Source: NORP110 sp051251595 (GTDB lineage Bacteria; Pseudomonadota; Alphaproteobacteria; Rhodobacterales; Rhodobacteraceae). From it: a DNA stretch of 64,000 nt. How positions within the stretch are numbered: position 1 is the stretch's first letter; each line of letters begins with the position of its first letter. The position numbers and the translations under genes are program-made. Positions 36,664 through 44,781 of the stretch are shown here, one piece after another. The notes under the pieces were generated by a model. That model searched no databases and was not told the origin of the DNA. It saw only the letters and a program-made list of their open reading frames with translations. The stretch is from contig JBPOFA010000012.1 of NCBI GenBank assembly GCA_051251595.1, positions 62,001 to 126,000 on the forward strand, in the 5' to 3' direction.

Positions 36664-38459
36664 ATGTCCTCCTGCGCACTCAGAATTGTAAGACCACTCA
36701 GAAACCACGTACCGTCGTTCTGAAAGACGTCCGCCAGCCCTCGATACATGATCGTACGGCGGTGCAGATGACCCCAGTGCCCACCGCTGACCTGTGCGTA
36801 CCAACTGGCGAGAATCTGATGGCTTGCGCCATTTGCGACTTCCGTGACCTCTTCGACCGTGAGGCCCGTTATCTCCTCAATACGCGCGCGGGCACCAGAC
36901 GGCAGTGAAACAGTCAGTCCGCGCCGGATTTCCGGTCCAACCGCGTCCACAGTCCCTGCGACGACAAATGCTTCCAGCGCCGCTTCGAATTCGGTTTCCT
37001 CAGTCTCAAGCATTGCCGCACTTATGTTGTCCAACAAGCCCGCGAGCACCCGATGCGCAGCCTCGATGTCGGGCGCACCGGGACCCGGAAGCTCGATCGA
37101 GGTTGTAATCGGATATGCAAGGATCGCGCCAAGAAAAGCCGCCCCTACACCAGCCGCTGCGCCACTCCTTGCGCGACCCACCCCGCAGTAAGCCAGCCAA
37201 AGAGCCACGACCGCAATTGAGACTAGTATCCCAGTCAACCAGGGGACTTTGAGCACATTTGCAGTGTTGACAATCACGGGGCGCACAACCGGCTCCTCCC
37301 ACTGGGTCAGGTAGTTGATCCATTCGATCTGTTGCGCCTCCGGATCCAACAGGGTTAGGAATGGGCCGGCTGGATCGAATGTCGTGGCCGGAACGCGCGG
37401 TATGCGCTCGTTGAACAGCGGCCATTGTGTTGAAACGGTCTGTGGGAGGGTTGTCACCGGATAGGAGATGATGACCCCGACAAGGGCCGTTGCCGGGTCA
37501 AGGTCTTCTTCTCCTGCGCTCACCCGGACGCCGGACGTGGTGATTGACAAGAACTCGGCGCGCGTCTCGGTAGGCGCAATGACCGATCCGTCCACTTCTA
37601 GTGGAGATAGATCCGCGAAGAATGCGCGGGCCGTTTCGGTGATGCGCGCCTGATCCTCGACCGTCAGGAGCTGCGCTTCGGGATCAAGACCTAGATCAAC
37701 GAAGTCTTGCAGGTCCCGCACCCGTATGAGCGTCTCATGGCGCACATCACGAGGCTCGACGTAGAGAAATGTCAGCAAGCCGCTATCATGGTGACGCTTG
37801 AGGTTCCTGTTCGTGAACCGCGAATACCAAGGGTCGGACCAATCGAGACGAAGGGTTTCCGGGCCGCTGAGGTAACGAAAATCCATAACATGGACAGACC
37901 CGTGAAACACCACGAAGCCGATGCTCACCTGCGGCGTCTCGGGTGGCTGCACCGGTGGCGAGAACTCCAGTTCTGCGGGCTGTCCATCAAACGGATAGAC
38001 AAGATCCACATAGAAAACCCTGTCATCTTCTGGGGGTTTGGGGACGATCTGTGTGCCCGTCAGTTGCCCCGCGGATCGGGCGAAATCAGCAAGTCTGTCA
38101 ATGCGGCGCCGGGGTTCGGCCAAGACGACGCTGGCCTCGAGAAGTTTCCCGTCAGCCCGGACTTGCAACCCGGTCTCTGCAAACAGTCGCAATCGTTCTG
38201 CCTCGGCAGGTCGGCCTTTTGCAGCGCCACCCTTGAACCAAGTGTCGGGAAGCAGGTCCTGAAACACTTCCAGGTTGCCTACATAGACCTCGAGAGAGAC
38301 CTCGACCCTGTCTTCGAGAACGCGAATCTCGGCGATATTCGGTGCCACCGCTGCGCCGTTGAGCGGCGACAGGTCTGCGTAGGCCGGTCCGCACATAGCA
38401 ACGGCAAGCCAGCCGAAGAGACCCCACACTTGACGATACATCCAAGTTGATATTTTCAT
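36660..38459 (-). CDS. Unrecognised 599-residue exported membrane protein
   Basis: The product has a signal peptide ending near residue 28 (GPAYA|DLS) and a long extracytoplasmic part (29-405) rich in short beta strands, including FVVFHGSVHVMDFRYL and RFTNRNLKRHHDSGLLTFLYVEP. Two transmembrane segments follow (about 407-426 and 434-452), then a C-terminal domain (about 465-599) with GHWGHLHRRTIMYRGL and WFLSGLTIL, similar in pattern to NTF2-like or small adaptor domains. I do not recognise a family. It is translationally coupled to the HupE-like gene by an ATGA overlap and probably forms a complex with it. Several His clusters could bind metal. Confidence 0.65.
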   Translation of the reverse strand: MKISTWMYRQVWGLFGWLAVAMCGPAYADLSPLNGAAVAPNIAEIRVLEDRVEVSLEVYVGNLEVFQDLLPDTWFKGGAAKGRPAEAERLRLFAETGLQVRADGKLLEASVVLAEPRRRIDRLADFARSAGQLTGTQIVPKPPEDDRVFYVDLVYPFDGQPAELEFSPPVQPPETPQVSIGFVVFHGSVHVMDFRYLSGPETLRLDWSDPWYSRFTNRNLKRHHDSGLLTFLYVEPRDVRHETLIRVRDLQDFVDLGLDPEAQLLTVEDQARITETARAFFADLSPLEVDGSVIAPTETRAEFLSITTSGVRVSAGEEDLDPATALVGVIISYPVTTLPQTVSTQWPLFNERIPRVPATTFDPAGPFLTLLDPEAQQIEWINYLTQWEEPVVRPVIVNTANVLKVPWLTGILVSIAVVALWLAYCGVGRARSGAAAGVGAAFLGAILAYPITTSIELPGPGAPDIEAAHRVLAGLLDNISAAMLETEETEFEAALEAFVVAGTVDAVGPEIRRGLTVSLPSGARARIEEITGLTVEEVTEVANGASHQILASWYAQVSGGHWGHLHRRTIMYRGLADVFQNDGTWFLSGLTILSAQEDI

Positions 38460-38561
38460 GGCCTAAAATGCCTTTGCAGCCGTTGTTTGTCTCTTGCCTG
38501 AGCTGGCAATCTCTTCATGGTGCAGATTGACCCGATGGTTTTTACGGTCGCTTGGACCATT

Positions 38562-39371
38562 CTAGTAATTGAGCCGCAGCCCGACACCCAGGCCCCAGTC
38601 ATAGGGGCGATCAGCGCCCACGCCGACGAGCGCATCAGCATATAAACCTATGCCATCGCGGATGGTGCGCCCAATCTGAAATTCCGCAGTAATCGGCCAT
38701 GTTTCATTTTCCCAGTCGTAAGGAATCTTGGCGTCGACTTTGAACCAGTTGGCATCCCCGAAGGGCTTTAGTGCGATTAAGCGGCCCGAAGTCTGGCTGA
38801 TGTCAGGCCCCTCGCCGATATCCGTGAAATGCTGAGCCAATGGAATGAGCGTCCAACCGGAGTTTGCATGGCTAAAGGCAACTCCAACGAGAGGCGCGAA
38901 CTGGTTTGTGCCGATGCCGATGCCTTTTGCCTGATCGCCAAGGTCAATTATCAGGTCGAATCCCACGGCTGTCCGATATCCCCACCCGCCGCTAAGTTGT
39001 CCCTCTGACGGAAAATAGATCGGCTTCAGAACGAGCTTCTCTAAGCCGTTTTCGCGCGTGCCGATGACGTCGGTTGACAGGTAGTGCAGCTCATATTTCA
39101 GTTTGAGCCGCGGTGTGACCATGTAGGCGCCGTCAATGAAAAAGTCATAGGTATCACCCGCATCGGCTGATTTACCCTGCAAGCGAAAGTCCGTATTGTT
39201 CACCGCCGCCAGTGGATTGGACGCATTTTCTGCGACACTCGCGGTTCCCAAAAGCCCAAGCCCCATCGCAAGCAGCAAGCCCACAAATTTCCACCGAGGT
39301 TGCTGTTTTTGGGCCGCGTCAACGCATAGCTCATTGGGATTTTCCACGTGCCAGACTAGGTTTAAAGACAT
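38562..39371 (-). CDS. Outer-membrane beta-barrel protein (first of two)
   Basis: The 269-residue protein has an exported N-terminus (GLLLAMGLGLLGTASVAEN, hydrophobic and cut near SVA) behind an extended leader of about 30 residues. A barrel of alternating strands follows, for example YDFFIDGAYMVTPRLKLKYELHYL and GLGVGLRLNY, closing with a C-terminal aromatic residue. It is probably an outer-membrane channel or lipid-binding barrel, not a classical porin. The ATG at 39369-39371 has an AAAGGAGT site. It lies 26 bases after the AI-2E family permease gene, and the 599-residue gene follows after 102 bases. Confidence 0.65.
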   Translation of the reverse strand: MSLNLVWHVENPNELCVDAAQKQQPRWKFVGLLLAMGLGLLGTASVAENASNPLAAVNNTDFRLQGKSADAGDTYDFFIDGAYMVTPRLKLKYELHYLSTDVIGTRENGLEKLVLKPIYFPSEGQLSGGWGYRTAVGFDLIIDLGDQAKGIGIGTNQFAPLVGVAFSHANSGWTLIPLAQHFTDIGEGPDISQTSGRLIALKPFGDANWFKVDAKIPYDWENETWPITAEFQIGRTIRDGIGLYADALVGVGADRPYDWGLGVGLRLNY

Positions 39372-39397
39372 TTGTACTCCTTTCACGAATACTCTCG

Positions 39398-40510
39398 TTA
39401 GCCCGCACGCGAGTGAGCGGATTGCTTCTTCAGATCACCGACGTCTGTTTTTTCTTGGGATAATTGGCCATCTGTTGAAAGCAGTACCGCGATCCATCTC
39501 ATCGCCGAGATTTCGGCACAAACAACCATAATGACGACCGTCATCGGTATTGCCAGAAACGCGCCCATACCGCCCCAGACCGTGGCCCAGAACGTAAGAG
39601 CGACCATTACCATGAAGGTACTGAGATTCAGAGAGCGGCCTTGCATCTTCGGTTGGATGACATTTGCGATGAACTGATCCGCAAGACCATAGCCAAACAA
39701 CACGATCAAAAAAGGCTTCAGGGTATCAAATTGGATCAGTGCCACGAGCGAAGGGAGCGTAATCGCAATGAACGCTCCAATGTTTGGAATGAAACCGGCA
39801 ATAAAGACGGTCAGTGCGAGTAGTGGCGCGAAGTCTAGGCCAACCCATGAAAAAATGCAGAACGCAATAATACCGCTCATGGAACTCGTTACCGCATTAA
39901 CCCACATATACTGCTTCACACCGTCGGAAATTCTTGCAAGCACTTTTTTGGCACGACGTGTTTCTTCCTCCGTCGAAGCCAAAAGCGGTAACTTAGCAGC
40001 CCAAGCCAGTCGCTCACCCGTCAGAAAAGCTAGGTAAAGCGTGATGAGGCCAAGCGTAGAAAGTGCTCCGCCTATTCCGCTCATCGCTGAAGTGATCCAA
40101 GAACCTACATCGGCTTGCTCAATGGCTTGTTGGGTGGAGGTCACGATTTTGGGCCCAAGAAAACCCTCCAGTTGTTCCGACAAAACCGAGAAGCGCTCCT
40201 GGTATCTGGGCAATGCGTCTTGAACATCATCTGCTGAGGACGAGGCAACAAGACCCAGAAGAATGATCGCACCGATTATAAGAACTGTGCTCAGGAGTTG
40301 AGCCATCCAACCCGGCGGAGACCAGCCCATAAGGCTTGTGTGTTGGATCTTGTCAACAAGCGCAGAGGTGAGAATGTAAAGAAGACCCGTTATGGCCAGC
40401 GGCATGAGAAACCCGCGCCCGAACCAAAGAGCGCAAATCACAAGCGCGATGGTGACCATCGTGAGGAACCAAATCGGCACACTTGCAGGTTCTTTGCTAA
40501 CTGGCTCCAT
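39398..40510 (-). CDS. AI-2E/PerM-family permease
   Basis: The 370-residue protein has about seven hydrophobic spans. The closing part contains FIPNIGAFIAITLPSLVALI and FGYGLADQFIANVIQPKMQGRSLNLSTFMVMVALTFWATVWGGMGAFLAIPMT, the conserved end of the AI-2E transporter (PerM/YdiK) family. Members have been linked to export of autoinducer-2, sodium/proton exchange and other small molecules, so the name should not be taken as proof of substrate. It is part of the accessory block, between the two outer-membrane proteins, which suggests an export path across both membranes. Confidence 0.88.
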   Translation of the reverse strand: MEPVSKEPASVPIWFLTMVTIALVICALWFGRGFLMPLAITGLLYILTSALVDKIQHTSLMGWSPPGWMAQLLSTVLIIGAIILLGLVASSSADDVQDALPRYQERFSVLSEQLEGFLGPKIVTSTQQAIEQADVGSWITSAMSGIGGALSTLGLITLYLAFLTGERLAWAAKLPLLASTEEETRRAKKVLARISDGVKQYMWVNAVTSSMSGIIAFCIFSWVGLDFAPLLALTVFIAGFIPNIGAFIAITLPSLVALIQFDTLKPFLIVLFGYGLADQFIANVIQPKMQGRSLNLSTFMVMVALTFWATVWGGMGAFLAIPMTVVIMVVCAEISAMRWIAVLLSTDGQLSQEKTDVGDLKKQSAHSRAG

Positions 40511-40594
40511 TCAATCGATTCCTATTGATGATCTTCCATCGGAGTGAACACGTAACGCAAAAAACAACATCGCTTGAAGGCCCCAAAAGGCTGG

Positions 40595-41419
40595 CTAGTA
40601 GTGCCAGGTAATCCCAAGGTAAGGACCGTGTTGGCTCATATCGAGAGCGAAGGGTCCGTCACTGCGGTCGGTACTGTAGTCAATGCTGTAGTACCGATAA
40701 CCGAACCGCACTGACGTGTTTTCCCAAGCCCGGTAGCTGACCCCTGCAGTCGCGATAACCTGAAGGTCGTTGCCGCCCGCGCCAAACCCGCCAAAGTTGG
40801 CGTCAACTGCGCCAGCCCACTTGTCATTGATCTCCCACATGACCCGCGCGCCGATAACCGGTTCCCACCATCTCTCTGTCCCGCCAATCGTCACGTTTGG
40901 GCCAGGTGTAGATATGTCAAATTCCTGCTTCAATTTGTTGTATCGGACGCCCCCTTGGAGGTCGAACGTCAGTCTTCGGTTACTTTGGCCATAGGTGGTG
41001 TTCACGGCCCGGTAAGCCGCCATGACACCCAACCAGGCCTGCTGGATGTCAGCGTCCACTTCGGGCCCGGGCACCGGTGCAATAACGGCCCCAAGCCTGA
41101 CGAAGTTGGCGTCTACGATGATGCCCCAATCGCCGTTCCAGCCCTCGTAGCGACCGGCCAGCGCGAAATCGAGAAGATCGTTGTCGAGAACGTCCCCAAG
41201 ACTGAGATCCAAGCCGACATCCGAACCAGCAACTGTCGAAGTGCCAGAGGTCTGAGCGGGCAGGAATGCGTAGGCGGTCAAACTATGCCGCCAGCCATCC
41301 TCGCTCTCACCAGTCCGCGCCATGGGCTCGGCAACGACCTCGCTCGGCGAGCACATCAACGCGAGTGCCGTGGCAGCGATCAGCGCAAGCATTGCGGATT
41401 TGGACAAATCAGTGAACAT
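40595..41419 (-). CDS. Outer-membrane beta-barrel protein (second of two)
   Basis: The 274-residue protein has a signal peptide (AMLALIAATALALMCSPSEVVAE, cut near 30) and a barrel-like mature part. Repeated strands such as WGIIVDANFVRLGAVI, RVMWEINDKWAGAVDANFGGF and RFGYRYYSIDY lead to a C-terminal LGITWHY, the aromatic end required by the Bam machinery. It resembles the small outer-membrane proteins that often stand next to transporter genes; there is no enzyme motif. It lies 85 bases upstream of the AI-2E family permease on the same strand. Confidence 0.7.
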   Translation of the reverse strand: MFTDLSKSAMLALIAATALALMCSPSEVVAEPMARTGESEDGWRHSLTAYAFLPAQTSGTSTVAGSDVGLDLSLGDVLDNDLLDFALAGRYEGWNGDWGIIVDANFVRLGAVIAPVPGPEVDADIQQAWLGVMAAYRAVNTTYGQSNRRLTFDLQGGVRYNKLKQEFDISTPGPNVTIGGTERWWEPVIGARVMWEINDKWAGAVDANFGGFGAGGNDLQVIATAGVSYRAWENTSVRFGYRYYSIDYSTDRSDGPFALDMSQHGPYLGITWHY

Positions 41420-41627
41420 TTTTCGTCTCTCCTTCGTGTTGAAGGCCTTAACGCTGCCCTGGCGTTGCGCGCATAGCTCTAGCTGTCACCATCGCCCCGG
41501 CTGTACGTTCGGAAATCCCAGAACCACAAAGGACATTATTTCCCGCACACCAAAGGTCAGAAGTCTTTGCGCAATCCGATGGGTGTAGTGCTGGCGTCAC
41601 AGAACATCGCCAGCACCTTTGAAACCG

Positions 41628-42926
41628 TCACTGATCCGCAGGATAAACAAACTCGCGCCCAAATTCTTCGGACGTCGCTTCGTAGACTGGACGAATGGCG
41701 TCATCGACATTCCACTTACCGGATATTGTGAAGTCAGAATACTCCATAGCCTCGACCGGCAAACCGCGCTCATCGGCGAAATTTGTCTTATCTTCCGCCC
41801 GTGGTGGCTGGGGGGCCGCAGCAAGCGGCGGGGCCCAGGTTGCGTGTTCCGGATGCGCCATCCGGACGTGGATGTCATCCTTTGTGACATTCCAGACCAT
41901 GTAATCCTCTGCTAGGCTCAGGGGTCCGTCATAGGTCGAACGAATGCCATCATACACATTCAGGATCGTGTCGAAGTCGTTGAAGAAGTGATAAGCGACC
42001 GCCATACGCGGCTCCAGTGCGCTCATGACCTTTCCAAAGGCTTCAGGTGACGTGTGAATCTGTGTGCCGACGACAAGCGCGGATTCCGGCGTGAAGCCCA
42101 TCTTGTCGATCAGGTCCGGCACCGCGACGAAACATTCGTGAATGACGAGGTCGGCATCCTTTGAGTAATCAATGAACCACTTGTTCGGGTAGGTGTCGGA
42201 ACTGAAGACGAATTTCAGATCGTTCCATTCAAGGGCATAGCTGACCGATCCGTCGATTGAGTGGATCGCCGGGAAAGAGCGGATGACAACACCGTTTTCC
42301 TCATAGACCACCTGGTTCTCGCCGCGAAAGTCGAACTCGGTGACATCCATGACGTAGCCGCGGAAATCCGTCAGACCGGCGCGGCCTGCGAGGTCCCAGG
42401 TCAGCATCTCCTGCATGCGGTCGATCGCATAGGCCGTGCCAAGTTCCGGTGTCGCTCCGCTCGGCCCCCAGATGCGCAGGGGCACGTTGCGCCCCATCAG
42501 CGCCCCACCAATGAACAGATCATGAAGCGCGCCGAAGTGATCGGTGTGCAGGTGCCCGATGAAGACCTTGTCAAGATAGTTGTAGGGAATCTGCAATGAA
42601 GAAATTCGCTCGGCGGACCCGGAGCCAATGTCGAAAAGAAACTTGTCGCCGTTGCCGAGCTCCACCAGGAAACACGCCGCGGCTTGGGCCGCCCTTGTTG
42701 TCGGCATGCCGGTCCCACAGGCAATCACCCGCATCTCGTCGGGCGCAAGGTCCTCCGTATTCGGATAGTAGACATCGCGGGGGCGATCCCGAACCATCGT
42801 TGGTGAGACCGCCATCTCCGCTTCCTGCGCCGCTGCGGACCACGAACCGGCCAGCCCCGTCATGGAACCTACTGCAAGCCCCAGCCCCAAGGCTGCGGCA
42901 GTCAAAAACTTCGTTGATCGAACCAT
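41628..42926 (-). CDS. Exported metallo-beta-lactamase-fold hydrolase
   Basis: The 432-residue protein has a signal peptide (cut near SAAAQ|EAEM, residue 35). An RNase Z/arylsulfatase-like MBL fold follows, with zinc motif HLHTDHFGAL (125-134), then SFPAIHSIDGS, FVFSSDTYPNKWF and AYHFFNDFDT supplying further His/Asp ligands. A C-terminal region (about 360-432) shares sequence with hydrolases of the type annotated as GntH-like in toxin clusters; that link is weak and no guanitoxin genes are near. The likely role is hydrolysis of a phosphate, sulfate or lactone in the periplasm. It is first in the six-gene minus-strand run, divergent from the TetR gene. Confidence 0.82.
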   Translation of the reverse strand: MVRSTKFLTAAALGLGLAVGSMTGLAGSWSAAAQEAEMAVSPTMVRDRPRDVYYPNTEDLAPDEMRVIACGTGMPTTRAAQAAACFLVELGNGDKFLFDIGSGSAERISSLQIPYNYLDKVFIGHLHTDHFGALHDLFIGGALMGRNVPLRIWGPSGATPELGTAYAIDRMQEMLTWDLAGRAGLTDFRGYVMDVTEFDFRGENQVVYEENGVVIRSFPAIHSIDGSVSYALEWNDLKFVFSSDTYPNKWFIDYSKDADLVIHECFVAVPDLIDKMGFTPESALVVGTQIHTSPEAFGKVMSALEPRMAVAYHFFNDFDTILNVYDGIRSTYDGPLSLAEDYMVWNVTKDDIHVRMAHPEHATWAPPLAAAPQPPRAEDKTNFADERGLPVEAMEYSDFTISGKWNVDDAIRPVYEATSEEFGREFVYPADQ

Positions 42927-42950
42927 TCGATGGACTCCCAGAGGAATTTT

Positions 42951-42988
42951 GCATACGATAAAGTATGTACCAAACTATTATATACTTT
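42951..42988. promoter_or_regulatory. Palindromic site between the hydrolase and TetR genes
   Basis: Two overlapping inverted repeats sit in the 102-base divergent gap: AAAGTAT (42960-42966) with ATACTTT (42982-42988), and GCATAC (42951-42956) with GTATGT (42963-42968, one mismatch). The gap also has the AT-rich box TATTATA (42976-42982). The placement suits a TetR operator controlling both genes. This is inference from symmetry only. Confidence 0.45.
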
Positions 42989-43028
42989 GCTAGGCCTATT
43001 CTTGATGTCAGTTTCAGAGACCAACCCC

Positions 43029-43598
43029 ATGCCCAAATCCAGTAATGACGGCCGGTTCGACCGCGCCGCATGGCTTCGGGCTGCACTGAACGTTTTGGCG
43101 CGCGACGGTCAGGCTCGGCTGAACGTCGAAAAGCTGGCGGGCAAACTCGGTGTAACCAAGGGGAGTTTCTATTATCACTTCCGCAACCGCCAAGACTTTA
43201 TAGAAAAGCTTCTTGCGTTTTGGGAGGAAGAATTCACCCAACGGCAGCTCCGTGCACTCGCGGCCAGCAAAGCACCGGCACACGAACGTCTCTCGCAGCT
43301 TGCGCTCAGAGTTGAACGCGAACAACTGAATAAGTTCGATACGGCTTTTCGCTGTTGGGCTGCGCAGGATACGTTGGTCGCAAAGGTGGTGCGGCGCGTT
43401 GATGCCGCCCGTTTCACGGCCATCAAGGCAATCTTCGCCGAAATAGGATTTACCGGGGTCGACTTGATTGAACGAACGCGGATCTTTGTGCTCTTCCACA
43501 GCTCGCTCAGCATTGTGCAAGTTCCAGGCGAATCACCGGTCACAGATGATTTGATCCGCGAACGGGTGAGGTTTTTCACTCAGTCGCGGGGAGATTGA
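43029..43598 (+). CDS. TetR-family transcriptional regulator
   Basis: The 189-residue protein has a TetR N-terminal helix-turn-helix: LRAALNVLARDGQARLNVEKLAGKLGVTKGSFYYHFRNRQDFIEKLLAFW. The tail FYYHFRNRQDFIEKLL is the family signature. A helical ligand-binding domain follows. TetR proteins usually repress neighbouring export or degradation genes until a ligand binds. It is divergent from the hydrolase gene and its palindrome, so the six-gene run is the likely target. The start could also be the ATG at 43005 (8 residues longer); no strong ribosome site favours either, and I take the one nearest the domain. Confidence 0.85.
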   Translation: MPKSSNDGRFDRAAWLRAALNVLARDGQARLNVEKLAGKLGVTKGSFYYHFRNRQDFIEKLLAFWEEEFTQRQLRALAASKAPAHERLSQLALRVEREQLNKFDTAFRCWAAQDTLVAKVVRRVDAARFTAIKAIFAEIGFTGVDLIERTRIFVLFHSSLSIVQVPGESPVTDDLIRERVRFFTQSRGD

Positions 43599-43833
43599 TC
43601 AAACCCGTTGCATGATTTTTTGGGTCGAAAATTGTGGCAAAATTTACTGAATATGCGCCAGTCTGATTAACGTATGTGCTTCGAAGGTACCATGATCGAA
43701 CGGCCGCTATGTCCCGCACAGCGGACACCGACTCATCTGGCAGCGAAGGTCGGGTCTGAGCTGCGGTTTCAACCCATTGATGCGACATATGCGTTGAAGG
43801 CGGTGCGCAGTCTTGCCGGGATTGCGCACGCAG
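43599..43833. other. Gene-free stretch at the right edge of the accessory block
   Basis: No gene or RNA could be supported in these 235 bases. The text reads like degraded coding sequence (GC-rich codons, no open frame of note). Together with the stretch at 34997-35385 it brackets the accessory block. I found no shared direct repeat between the two flanks by eye. Confidence 0.4.
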
Positions 43834-44490
43834 TTACCTCGGAATAGGCTGCACGGGTGTCTGGGATTTTGCAGCGCGTGCCTTGCGTTCGGACAACCCG
43901 ACGAAAAGCATCGCCGCCATGGCCCCGGCCGTGTTGAACACCAGATCAAGCGCTGTGTTGAAATAGCCCCCGACATTCGTGTCGGGGACGGAAATCACGG
44001 CGATGAATTCGATGATCTCATTCACACAGCCCAACCCGATCGACCCAAGCACCGGATAGACATAGGCCGTCCAACTGTGGCGCGTGACCGGGTAGTGATA
44101 GGTCATCAAATACCACAGCACCCAGGCCGTGACGGCAAAGCCATAGGCGTGGATCACCTGATCATATTTCAGGATGGTGAATTCCCCGCTGCCCGCAATG
44201 TCGATCAGCTTGTAGGAATATAAAACGCTGTCCCCCACAGGCACACCGCCCCCCGCCATATGGGCCAGCCCCCACAGCGACAGTGCCCAAAGCATCATGG
44301 CCGGGAAATTGGCAACCCTCAGATTGGACCCGACAAGGGCGATCAGCAAAACCATCGTCACCACGTACACGATGAATTCGTAATTCCCTTGCGACAAAAA
44401 CCAGACCGTGAACCCGATTGTGTAGGCCAGGGTAAAAACCGCCACGCCCCATTCCTGCGGGCGCAGATAAAACCCACGTCTGTCCGACAT
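43834..44490 (-). CDS. DUF2238/YjdF-like membrane protein
   Basis: The 218-residue protein has about six hydrophobic spans, for example WGVAVFTLAYTIGFTVWFL and LIALVGSNLRVANFPAMMLWALSLWGLAHMAGGG. It also has conserved polar sites DQVIHAYGFA and NEIIEFIAV inside spans, and DLVFNTAGAMAAMLF near the end. This matches the DUF2238/YjdF family of inner-membrane proteins, whose role is unknown. The ATG at 44488-44490 has a strong GGAGGAC site; the ORF extension upstream is 11 residues of charged leader. It stands alone between the accessory block and the sugar transporter. Confidence 0.75.
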   Translation of the reverse strand: MSDRRGFYLRPQEWGVAVFTLAYTIGFTVWFLSQGNYEFIVYVVTMVLLIALVGSNLRVANFPAMMLWALSLWGLAHMAGGGVPVGDSVLYSYKLIDIAGSGEFTILKYDQVIHAYGFAVTAWVLWYLMTYHYPVTRHSWTAYVYPVLGSIGLGCVNEIIEFIAVISVPDTNVGGYFNTALDLVFNTAGAMAAMLFVGLSERKARAAKSQTPVQPIPR

Positions 44491-44703
44491 GCCGTCCTCC
44501 TTGTCTGCGCGCTTCATCTGCAAGCCTAACCCTTTCGTGCAAATCGCGCCACCGGGTCGCGCTATTTGGCTAAATCATTGGTAAAGGCACCGGGCGCAGG
44601 TGCCATACGTTTTGCCGACGCTTTGCCGACGGATCGCAGACAGGGATTTTGTGCTCAGCAGAGGCCGGTTAAAGCGCGGCTTGGGCGGGGGGCACACCCC
44701 TCA

Positions 44704-44743
44704 AACAAAACAACGCGCGTGCCCGGAATGGGAACGCGCGTTG
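44704..44743 (-). terminator. Terminator of the sugar-binding protein gene
   Basis: Perfect 10-bp stem CAACGCGCGT (44711-44720) / ACGCGCGTTG (44734-44743) with a 13-base loop. On the minus strand it is followed by T-rich text (complement of 44704-44710). It lies 38 bases after the stop at 44782. Confidence 0.8.
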
Positions 44744-44781
44744 CAGGATTTTAGGTCTGACAGATGTCAGATGAGGTTTGA

